Shown in pieces: positions 55,751-64,000 of a stretch of 64,000 bases of DNA (its first letter is position 1; each line of letters begins with the position of its first letter). This DNA is from Lepus europaeus (lineage: Eukaryota; Chordata; Mammalia; Lagomorpha; Leporidae). Made by a program: the position numbers and the translations under genes. The notes beneath the pieces were generated by a model, which did not search any database, was not told where the DNA came from, and saw only the letters and a list, made by a program, of their open reading frames with translations. The stretch covers positions 46,569,409 to 46,633,408 of the forward strand of contig NC_084830.1 in NCBI RefSeq assembly GCF_033115175.1, in the 5' to 3' direction.

Positions 55751-55772
55751 AATAAATATAATTTTAAATAAA
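55751..55772 (+). promoter_or_regulatory. Tandem polyadenylation signals of MTERF3
   Basis: Two AATAAA hexamers, at 55751-55756 and 55767-55772, lie 49-70 bases after the stop codon. They predict cleavage near 55785-55800 and a 3' UTR of about 100 bases. A minus-strand SINE starts directly afterwards. Confidence 0.75.
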
Positions 55773-55804
55773 TGCCTCAAGTCTCAGTTGGTACTGGAAA
55801 AAAA

Positions 55805-56127
55805 AATTTTAAATATTTATTTATTTAAAATACACAGGTAGATAAGGAAAGAGGGAGAGAGAGAGAGCTTCCATCTGCTGGTTCACTCCCCAGCTGTCTG
55901 TAACAGCCAGGTCTAGGCCAGGCCCAAGTCAAAAGCCAGGAATTCTGTCTTGCTCTCAGATAGGTTGCAGGGGTCCAAGGATATGGGCCATCTTATGCTG
56001 CCTTCCCGAGTGCATTAGCAGGAAGCTGGATTAGAAGTGGTGGAACCAGGACTCAAATTGGCACTCCAGTATCGAATGCTGGCATCACAAGTGGTTGCTC
56101 AACCTGCTGAAGCACAACAACGGCCCT
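55805..56127 (-). mobile_element. CSINE, minus, directly after the MTERF3 polyA signals
   Basis: AAATATTTATTTATTTAAAA start and reverse body ending ACAACAACGGCCC. Confidence 0.85.
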
Positions 56128-57286
56128 GGGAAACAATTTCTTGATGTATATTTGGGTCTACACACTGGTAGCTCTTCCATACAAGTTCCTAGTGACTTAA
56201 TTCTTTTTTGACTCAACCATCTAGGAGAGAACCAAAAATATAACAAGCTTAGGGAGAGAAAGTTGATCTACTTGAGGCACAGATACTCAGAATTATCCAC
56301 GGTGAACTACTAAGGATCAGGAAGGAGGTGAGGAAAGTAGTGTGAGAATAACTAGAAGGAATGAGACTAAGCAGACATGACAAACCTTTGACTGACAGCC
56401 AGTAAGCAAAGATTCTTAATATGAGTTGGTAACTTTTTTCCTCATTGACCATGTATTATCTTGGGTAAACAGTTCAGCCTCTGACTTTGTAAAATGATGC
56501 ATGATGACTTGAGTTACCTGCCTTGAGACCCCCACATTGGGTAGACTGTTAACATGGATGGCTCCCAATGGAGCCTGGCTGGTATCTGCGCTCTTGAGAA
56601 GTCTCTCACACTGACTCAGGGCCAGGGTGAATTGGCCCATGGAACATTATCAAGCAGAAGCTTGATAAGCACTTGCACATCTAGGCCTGTCCCCTGGAAC
56701 ACAGCCACTCTGTAAAGAATCTGGTTACCCTACTTGAGACGTAGGTATAGAGTGATGCCTGGCCAAACCCCTGCCGTTCCATCCATGCTAACTGAACACC
56801 AAATAGAGTGAAAGCTATTTTGGATAGTCCAGCCTCAGCAGACACATGTGGACAGAACTACCCAACTGGATTCAGAATTGGGAGGAATCAACTGTTTTAA
56901 GCCACTAATATTAGGGGTAGCTTGTGCAACAGAGGTCTGTGGAGTCCCATAAGATACCTTGTGGGAAACTAAGTTTGCAAGTGGTCAGGGCCAGGTATAG
57001 TAGCCTTTCTGTTACTTATTTTATTCATGCACTCGACAGGCATTTGAATTCTTAGAACACTTGTGAGAGGGGCATACATATGTGCTTTCACAGTTGGTCC
57101 ATGGAGGAGGTCAGGAAACAAGAAGGAACCGCTGGGATTCAAGGGATAGAAACATCTTGCCTGGTCTTCCTATGGCGCAGAAGCTCATCTTGCCTTTCGG
57201 AACACCCTCTCATAGCAGAACAGGCCAGCTGTACTGCTGTAATCAATGATCCCCAAACTTCAAATAATTTAAGATAACAAAAGTTT

Positions 57287-57609
57287 TGGTTTTTTTAAAA
57301 AAAAATTATTTTTATTTGAAAGAGTTACAGAGAGAGGCTGAGACAGAGGTCTTCTATCCACTGGTTCACACTCCAAATGGCTGCGACAGCTAGAGCTGTG
57401 CCAATCCAAAGTCAGGAGCCAGGTGCTTCTTCTGGGTCTCCAACACGGGTGCAGGAGCCCAAGGACTTAGGCCACCTTCTACTGCTTTCCCAGGCCATGG
57501 CAGAGAGCTGGATCAGAAGAGAAGCAGCCAGCACTAGAACCAGCGCCCATATGGGATGCTGGCGTGTCAGACCAGGTCTTTAACCCGCTGTGCCATAGCA
57601 CCAGCCCCC
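57287..57609 (-). mobile_element. CSINE, minus, 10-base duplication
   Basis: Flanked by ACAAAAGTTT at 57277-57286 and 57610-57619. Confidence 0.9.
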
Positions 57610-58275
57610 ACAAAAGTTTCTGTTGCATACATATCTCTTGGGGTTTTAAGAGGGGGTCTACTCCATCCACATCATCTTTAGGATTGATGTATTGTGTGTC
57701 TCCACTGCAACTGCAGGGTTCCAGTCACAGAAGGGGAAGGACTGTGGCAAATTGCTCTTAAAAAATAAACAAATACATTCTTCTTGGCAAAGCATTGCAT
57801 AGCTGTGCCTAACATTAAAGGGGCAGAGCAGTGCAAATTCTATCCTGGGCCAGAAGGGAAGAAAACCAAAAATAGCTTTTGAATCCACACCAATGACTAT
57901 CAGAGGGCATCCAGGCTCTCCAGGATTAACACCTATAGGGATTGGATTTTGCAACAGTCCTGTGTATGATTCCTTGACATAGGGTCTTCTTTCATTTGCT
58001 GACTCAAGCTGAAACTGAAAGGGTGTGGAGGAGGAGAAAATATATTGAGTACCTGCCCTTTGCAATGTGTCAGTGTATAAATGTATTGTACTTTTTCATG
58101 TCTTGAGACTTCACTTTGGGGAGTATAGACTGGAAGGTATAGTTCATTAGCTTTTAGTGCCAAGTGCAAGGCCAACTAATACAAGACATTGTGGCAGCAC
58201 AGACAAAAAGGGGAGAAAACAGACTTTTAAAATTGGGATGTGATTAATGCCATTAAATCTAACATTTCAAATTTA

Positions 58276-58536
58276 TTTTTTTAAACTTCTATTTAATGAA
58301 TATAAATTTCCAAAGTGCAGCTTATGGATTACAATGGCTTCCCCCCTCCCATAACTTCCCTCCCACCCGCAACCCTCCCCTTTCCCGCTCCCTCTCCCCT
58401 TCCATTCACATCAAGATTCATTTTCAATTCTCTTTATATACAGAAGATCAGTTTAGTATATATTAAGTAAAGATTTCAACAGTTTGCCCCCACATAGCAA
58501 CACAAAGTGAAAAATACTGTTGGAGTACTAGTTATA
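58276..58536 (-). mobile_element. 5'-truncated L1 (rabbit type), minus
   Basis: Reverse complement of the same L1 3' end as at 25557, extending about 80 bases further upstream. Imperfect direct repeats of about 26 bases flank it (58249-58275 and 58537-58563). Confidence 0.88.
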
Positions 58537-58800
58537 GCATTAAATCACAACATTTGAAATTTAATAAGAGACAGTTTTGTTTAATGTCCCAGGTCTCAGC
58601 TTCAGACTGGGAGAGAGATTGTTGGTGGGTGGTGGTGGGAGCTCACTGTTGAACTATCACCCCAATTGCTGTCTGTTACTAAATTATTATGCCCCATATT
58701 TTAAGTCTTAGACCTTAAAAATGGGCAGATTTATGTGCTTCTTTTATCTTAAAATATGCAAATTCTGCAAAACCTGTACATCTTAGATTTAATATTTTGA

Positions 58801-59049
58801 CTTTTTAAAAAACTCATGTTTTAAAAGCCCTACTTCTTTTCTAAATGTTTATTTGAAAGGTAGAGGTACACAAGAAAATGAAGTATTTCACCTGCTGGCT
58901 CACTCTCCAAAAGCAACAACAGCCAGCGGTCTCCTTCAAGCGTGGCAGGGACCTGCATTAGCAGGAAGCTGGGACTCCAATCCAAGCTCTCGGACATGGG
59001 ATGAGGGCTCCCAAGCGGCTTCCCAACGGCTGTGCCAAACGCCCGCCCC
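58801..59049 (-). mobile_element. CSINE, minus, shortened, 19-base duplication
   Basis: Flanked by CTTAGATTTAATATTTTGA (58782-58800) and CTTAGATTTAACGTTTTGA (59050-59068), 17 of 19 matching. Confidence 0.85.
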
Positions 59050-59460
59050 TTAGATTTAACGTTTTGAAATCTTTCCTGAACTTCGACTGAAATGGCTTGA
59101 TTTTTTTTCAACTGGAGAAACCGAAGGCCAGAGAGGTTTACTGCTGGTATTTTTTTTTTTTCCCCTGGATTAGCATGTAGTTCATAACCCTAGACTTGAG
59201 TGTAAGACTTCCATTATAGACTTTGAATTACATAAGAAATGTTCCGTATAATGTTCGGCGTACGGCCTGACACAAATGACTCAATACCTGTCAAGGTTTC
59301 ACGGCTAAGTAACAGAACGTGAAATAAAGCCCCGGTCTCCTAACTCCTTGCCTATCCAGCTTCCCATCAAGCGACAAAGAAAGATTCTCAAAACGCGAGA
59401 TCTAATGCACCTGCGCAACATAAAGCGCAGGGCAGGTGCCTACCGCCCGCCGTCAGAGCT

Positions 59461-59512
59461 GCGCCTGCGCGAGCGTCTCCGTCACCTCGCGACGTGACGT
59501 AGGCGCCTGCGC
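59461..59512 (+). promoter_or_regulatory. Two NRF1-like sites around a CRE half-site
   Basis: GCGCCTGCGC occurs at 59461-59470 and again at 59503-59512, 42 bases apart and 61-113 bases before ATG. The core resembles the NRF1 consensus (GCGCATGCGC) with one change. TGACGT is at 59495-59500 between them. NRF1 control of respiratory-chain genes is established; binding here is inferred. Confidence 0.55.
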
Positions 59513-59570
59513 CCTGGGCCCAGAGCGTCCTCTAGGACTTACCCAGAAGGCAACGCTTTGCTCGCGGGTC

Positions 59571-59580
59571 AAGATGGCGG
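59571..59580 (+). promoter_or_regulatory. YY1-like motif overlapping UQCRB start codon
   Basis: AAGATGGCGG is the core of the YY1 motif often found just downstream of transcription starts in TATA-less promoters, where its ATG doubles as the initiation codon. This would imply a 5' UTR of only a few to tens of bases. Confidence 0.5.
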
Positions 59581-59592
59581 GGAGGCCTGCTG
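59574..59592 (+). CDS. UQCRB: UQCRB coding exon 1
   Basis: The exon encodes MAGRPA plus one base. ATG sits in AAGATGGCGG, a strong initiation context that also matches a YY1 site. The donor is GCTG followed by GTAAGT. The short first coding exon matches the expected gene structure of mammalian UQCRB. Confidence 0.95.
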
Positions 59593-62500
59593 GTAAGTGA
59601 ATGACAGGGGTCTTAAGGTGGTGATTGTCGCTGCGTTCAACCTTTTGTTCTCGTCACAACTTGCTCCTCTTCCTCTGCCTTCGCTAATTGGCAAGGGTTT
59701 GCGGCATGAGGGAAAGCGGCGGCTCCAGGCCAGCCTGAAGGATGTGCTTCCCCCACCCCGTGCTGCCCCTAAACGGGCTTTGCCTGGAGGACTGGGACGT
59801 GGTCCAGCAGGTGAAGGTGCCCCGGTGGCTGTGGCGGCCCCGGGCTTCCAGCTGCCGGTGCTCGGCAGTCCTGCCCCTCGGCCTTGGCGAAGTTCAAGGA
59901 CACAAGGAGGTAGTGGATGATTTCGTACCAAAGAGAACTGAGTACTTGCTGTGAGCCCAGCGCTGGCAGCCGCGTGAGCTCGATGCATTCTCGCCTTTAC
60001 ACTGCTGAACTAATTGGAGCAAAATGACCCGAGGAAACGGGATTGGAACCTTCACTCCCCGCCTCGTGCTTTTCACTAGGGATCAGGCAGCTAAGCAAAG
60101 GTTTCGGATGACCTTGGCTTACTGGAACGACAGCTTGATCTGTAGGTTTGGAGAAATTTGTATTTATTGCAGGCACAGAACAGATACGTTATTATGGAAT
60201 AGAATGCAGAAATCGCTGGAGGCTTTCAAACGAGGTGCACATCAAGTAGCGGGTGGTGGTGGTGGTGTGTGTATGTATGTATGTATGTATGCCCTCTGCC
60301 AGTATATATTAAAGTACTTAAAAAGAAAAAAAAGTTGGTCCCCTTCTCCTTATCCCCAGTAATTGTCAACCATTCGGAAACAGATTGCCCAGTAAATCTG
60401 TTAACCTGTATGACAGTTAGATTTGGGGGATTGGGAAAGATGTTTAAGAATTCATTATTTTATTAATTTGACAGATATTGAAGGAATCTTGCTAAATTCA
60501 AGGCTTTCTGCATCTGTGTTGTGTTTGGGAACCACACCGACCTGATCTTACCTCTCATTACATATCTCTGACCTTGGGTAGGATGGCTTCTATAAGCCTG
60601 CTTTGTCTTGAACATTGTGATTAAACCAGTTTCATGTGGGGAAGGCAAATAGGACAGCATGGCGCAGTGTTCAGAGTATCAGTCACTGCTGTCAACATTG
60701 GTGAATGTGCTTACAAATGATTTGTTTTCTACAGTTGCTTTAGGTTATTGACTCTGATGTTTTTATTTCTAGAAGCAATTTTATACATCGTTTTTAATTT
60801 CCAAAGTGATTTACCAAGCCACATAAGCCATAACATACGGAGTAGGAGCTAGGAGGGGTTGGAGTAAAAGAAGAGTTTGCTTTTCTTCCTTGATATGGGA
60901 CCAGCCCTAGACAAATTTTTGAAAGAAAATTTAAACTTGCTTAACTTCCTCTTGTGTAGTACATTTCTCCTATGAACCTCAGGCGCTACTATGTTGTCCT
61001 TTGCCCCCACTGAGTTACCTTATGAGGCTCAGCCCTGTTTCCCAAAGAGTTTTACATGACCTATTTTTACTCACTTATTTTCAAATATCCATCCATTTCT
61101 CTGGTGATAAAATAGCTACCTGGGAGGAAAATAGACTTTTACTAATCCATATTAACGTTTGAATGACCAACTCATGGTTTCCAACACTCTCCCAGAAATA
61201 CATCTGTGTTTAAAGAGAATAGTCAAGTGAAATAATGGCAGTGAGAATAACTATTTAGGGAGTGAGGGTTATTTTGATCTGCCAGCCAGGGAATGTTACC
61301 CTCTTTTCACACAATTCCAGCTCCTGGAGAGCACGAATTTTACCATTATTTCCTGTAATCTGTGTCTGAAACTACGTGTGCTAGAGACGTTCCAAATCCC
61401 TTTTCAGTTTTCCACCTCTCAATTATGGTGGCAGCAGGGGGACACAGGGCACAGGATTTTGGACTGTGAGAGGCCAGAGAGGAATTGTGCCTATGGATAC
61501 TTTATACTTAGACTTTTATACTTAACTTTTTTCTCCCATGATTTGCCACTTAATTTTTACCTACAATCACTTTTGTGCATAGATAGAATATACAGTTCTT
61601 ATCTACAGTATATAGAATATAAAGTTTGAAAAGGAAATTCTGTCCTATGCTATGTTTGTATCCTCCATCAAAGTAATAAAAGTACTCGTTGCTAGCAGCT
61701 GTGTGCTCACACAGTGTAAATGACTTGCAGTACCTAACAGTGTGACAATTATCAGTTGCAGCATCAGGTCGGTGGCTGGATGGTATTCGAAAGTGGTATT
61801 ACAATGCTGCAGGATTCAATAAACTGGGTGAGTTATCCGCGCTTTCTGTTTCTGATTTTTCTGAGAGTAGTGCTTTGTAAGAGTATTACTGGTTCCAGAC
61901 CAATAGTTGTTCTCATTATATCAGAAGGTTTTAAAATTAGACCGTATCTTATTGTTAATGTTAAATCTGCTTCCTTTTTTTTTTTTTTTTTTTTAAATTC
62001 TTTTGAGAGGAAAGGCATGAAATCCTTCAAAATGTTTGGTGTGGAAATGATTCATGTTGCTAGGACATTTTCTTTATTATGTTTTCTTTCTCCCAACTCT
62101 ACCACTTAAAATTTTAAAATTTTTTTTTTTTTCCTTTTTTTTTTTTTTTTTTTTTTTTAATTTTTGACAGGCAGAGTGGACAGTGAGAGAGAGAGACAGA
62201 GAGAAAGGTCTTCCTTTTGCCGTTGGTTCACCCTCCAATGGCCGCCGCGGTAGCGCGCTGCGGCCGGCGCACCGCGCTGTTCCGATGGCAGGAGCCAGGT
62301 GCTTCTCCTGGTCTCCCATGGGGTGCAGGGCCCAAGCACTTGGGCCATCCTCCACTGCACTCCCTGGCCACAGCAGAGAGCTGGCCTGGAAGAGGGGCAA
62401 CCGGGACAGGATCGGTGCCCCGACCGGGAGTAGAACCCGGTGTGCCGGCGCCGCAAGGCGGAGGATTAGCCTAGTGAGCCGCGGCGCCGGCCTAAAATTT

Positions 62501-64000
62501 TAAAATTTAAGTTGCATAAACGTTGACTTTAGATTTTTCAAATATGAAAATTTCCTCATATCTTTACAATTAATGATTCCTGGACTTTTTCAGAACTTTA
62601 TACTTTTCCATGGACTTTATCTTTTACTTGATGGACACTAGTTCCTAAGTATCATTTCGAGATTCTTTCATACCTTGATCTCAGATCTAAAATACAAAAA
62701 AGTAGAAGTGTGGTTTATTGATGTGAGTTTAGGACTAAGTGGACATTTTAAATTGGTTTAGATCAAATGTGAATTTTTGTGATGGTGGATTTTAAGAGAT
62801 TAATAGTGCTTCAAGATATAACCCAGTGTGGCTGTTTGGCGCAGTACTTATGATGCCAGTTAGTGGGGGCAGTATTGTGGTGTAGCAAGTAAAGTCACCC
62901 TCTGCAGATTCCAGTTAGTGTCCTGGCTGCTCCGCTTCTGATCCAGCTCCCTGTTAATGGCCTAGGGAAAGCTGTGGAGGACGGCCCAAGCCCCTAGGCT
63001 CCTGCTACCTATGTGGAAGACTGGAAGAAGCTCTTGGCTCTTGGCTTCAGCCAGGCCCAGTCTTTGCTGTTGAGTCCATCTAGGGAGTGAACCGTGGATG
63101 GAAGACCACTCTTTCTCTATCTCTCCCTGTATCTGTAACTCTGACTTTCAAACAAATAAATAAAAGTCTTTAAAAGATGCCACTTAGGATACCTGTATCC
63201 CATATTGGAGTGCCTGGGTCCAAGTCCCAGCTCTGCTTCCCATTCCAACTTCCTGCTGATATATTCCCTGGGAGGCAGTGGATGATGGCCCAAGTGATTG
63301 GGTCTCTGCCACCCATGTGAGAGTCCTGTGTGTGTTCCCAGCTCCAGTTTTAGCCTGGTGCAGACCTGCCTGTGTTGGGCATTTGGAAAGTAAACCTGCG
63401 AATGGAAGAGTACTCTCTATTTTATTTCTGCCTTTCAAAAAGTAAAAATAATAAATAATAAATAAAGTTAAAAACGGTCTGTTATCTATGTGAAGCACAT
63501 TGAGTTTCCATCATACCTGTTGATTTGAACTCTTGCTGTTTCAACCACATCATAAGATGTGTCATATCTTGCTCATTTTTTAAAAATTCCTGCTTTTTTT
63601 TTTTTTAGAGAGGGATTAATTTATTGTTTTTGAAAGTCAGAGTTCCAGAGAGAGGAGGAGAGACTAAGAAAGAGATCTTCCATCCACTAGTTCACTCCCC
63701 AGATGGCTGCAATGCCAGCGCTGGACCAGGCCAAAGCCAAGAGCATCACCTAGTCTCCCACATGGGTGCAGGGACCCAAACACTTGGGCCTCTTCCACTG
63801 CTTTTCCCAGACCATTAGCAGGGAGCTGGATGGGAAATGGAGCAGCCAAGACACAAACCAGTACCCATATGGGATGACAGGTGGTGGCTCTACCTGCTGC
63901 GCTACAATGCCATCCCCAAAACCCCTGGTTTTTGAGATGTATATTCAATCTACCTCTTGTTTTCTACCATAGGATTAATGCGAGATGATACAATACATGA
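59574..64000 (+). CDS. UQCRB: UQCRB (cytochrome b-c1 complex subunit 7), N-terminal part
   Basis: The coding sequence joins 59574-59592, 61756-61827 and 63973 onward, giving 39 residues before the window ends: [20 protein letters not shown], then [19 protein letters not shown]. The mammalian protein is 111 residues, so about a third is present. It is the small nuclear-encoded subunit of respiratory complex III on the matrix side of the inner membrane, near the quinone-reduction site, and is needed for complex assembly (family knowledge). The [19 protein letters not shown] block is diagnostic. The N-terminus MAGRPAV resembles the bovine form as I recall it. Splice phases are all 1. It lies in tandem with MTERF3, with a CpG-rich promoter of its own. 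Confidence 0.97.
59593..61755 (+). other. UQCRB: UQCRB intron 1
   Basis: Starts GC-rich and becomes AT-rich. It contains a (GGT)n-(GTAT)n microsatellite at about 60250-60292. Notably it contains no SINE, in contrast to intron 2. Confidence 0.8.
60246..60292 (+). repeat. (GGT)n-(GTAT)n microsatellite
   Basis: Short GGT repeats pass into GTAT repeats in UQCRB intron 1. Confidence 0.9.
61756..61827 (+). CDS. UQCRB: UQCRB exon 2
   Basis: A 72-base symmetric exon encoding [20 protein letters not shown] plus FNKLG. The acceptor attatcag has a weak pyrimidine tract and is followed by two further in-frame AG dinucleotides six bases apart. The donor is CTGG followed by GTGAGT. Confidence 0.96.
62123..62492 (-). 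mobile_element. CSINE, young subfamily, 16-base duplication
   Basis: Flanked by TAAAATTTTAAAATTT at 62107-62122 and 62493-62508, in UQCRB intron 2. Confidence 0.95.
62825..63470 (+). mobile_element. Old CSINE split by a second CSINE
   Basis: The head (GTGGCTGTTTGGCGCAGTAC to 62863) resumes at 63176 as GATGCCACTTAGGATACCTG and runs to the AATAAATAATAAATAAAG tail. Confidence 0.85.
62864..63175 (+). mobile_element. CSINE nested in the old CSINE
   Basis: Bounded by GATGCCAGTTAG (62852-62863) and GATGCCACTTAG (63176-63187), one mismatch. Confidence 0.88.
63596..63917 (-). mobile_element. CSINE, minus
   Basis: T-rich start and reverse body ending CTACAATGCCATCCCC, 55 bases before UQCRB exon 3. 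Confidence 0.85.
63973..64000 (+). CDS. UQCRB: UQCRB exon 3 (start only, cut by window edge)
   Basis: After acceptor tttctaccatag the reading continues GLMRDDTIH and then two bases of the next codon, as expected for UQCRB. The exon is truncated only by the window end. Confidence 0.93.

Larger units (their letters stand above)
55800..59400. other. MTERF3-UQCRB intergenic spacer
   Basis: A 3.6-kb spacer with three minus-strand CSINEs (55805-56127, 57287-57609, 58801-59049) and one truncated minus-strand L1 (58276-58536). The stretch 56130-57270 is unique-looking with no convincing gene. Confidence 0.8.
59400..59930 (+). promoter_or_regulatory. CpG-rich UQCRB promoter and 5' region
   Basis: A local GC/CpG-rich stretch surrounds UQCRB exon 1 and contrasts with the repeat-rich spacer. 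It carries two identical GCGCCTGCGC motifs (59461-59470 and 59503-59512), a TGACGT half CRE (59495-59500) and a YY1-like AAGATGGCGG over the start codon. It is TATA-less. This fits a nuclear respiratory gene promoter. Confidence 0.8.
61828..63972 (+). other. UQCRB: UQCRB intron 2
   Basis: Packed with a young minus-strand CSINE (62123-62492), a CSINE nested in another CSINE (62830-63470) and a further minus copy (63596-63917). Confidence 0.85.

Noticed and set aside
59597-59920. 107-codon frame after UQCRB exon 1
   Set aside because: It begins beyond a perfect GTAAGT donor in intron 1, and CpG-rich composition explains its length.
62183-62503. Recurrent Arg/Pro/Gly-rich frames also near 24855, 28731, 23060, 39030
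   Set aside because: The same frame appears in every young CSINE copy; it is a property of the SINE consensus, not a gene family.

Overview
This is vertebrate nuclear DNA, almost certainly from a lagomorph and most likely the European rabbit. The evidence is the dense load of tRNA-derived C-type SINEs (CSINE), about 40 copies or fragments on both strands, plus short L1 3' ends of rabbit type. Genes are split into small exons with GT-AG introns, and two CpG-rich promoter regions are visible. I see no bacterial, phage or organellar sequence.

Three genes are recognisable from their exon translations. (1) PTDSS1 (phosphatidylserine synthase 1) is on the minus strand. Exons 1-4 are present, 147 codons in all: 34848-34670, 20089-19998, 5486-5442 and 2762-2638. 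The rest of the gene lies beyond base 1. (2) MTERF3 (mitochondrial transcription termination factor 3) is on the plus strand and its coding sequence is complete: seven coding exons between 38424 and 55702 join in frame to 417 codons plus a stop. (3) UQCRB (complex III subunit 7) is on the plus strand. Exons 1, 2 and the start of exon 3 are present, and the gene runs off the right edge after 39 residues.

Layout: 1-34.85 kb is PTDSS1, nearly all intron. About 34.5-35.5 kb is a CpG-rich, divergent PTDSS1/MTERF3 promoter. 35.4-55.8 kb is MTERF3. 55.8-59.4 kb is a repeat-filled spacer. 59.4-59.9 kb is the UQCRB promoter and first exon. 59.6-64 kb is UQCRB introns 1 and 2. The order and orientation match the human 8q22.1 neighbourhood read in reverse (established knowledge). 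All three products connect to mitochondria: PTDSS1 makes phosphatidylserine at ER membranes apposed to mitochondria, MTERF3 acts on mitochondrial transcription and ribosome assembly, and UQCRB is part of respiratory complex III.

Most of the remaining sequence is transposon-derived: CSINEs of two clear age classes (several with intact target-site duplications), L1 3' ends, two MaLR LTRs, ancient L1M, L2 and MIR fragments, a MER5A, and a small palindromic MITE-like family in four copies. I found no convincing new biological system. The most noteworthy signals are a three-level nested insertion, a possible SINE 3' transduction, inverted SINE pairs flanking MTERF3 exons, paired NRF1-like sites with a YY1-like site at the UQCRB start codon, and in-frame tandem splice acceptors in UQCRB.
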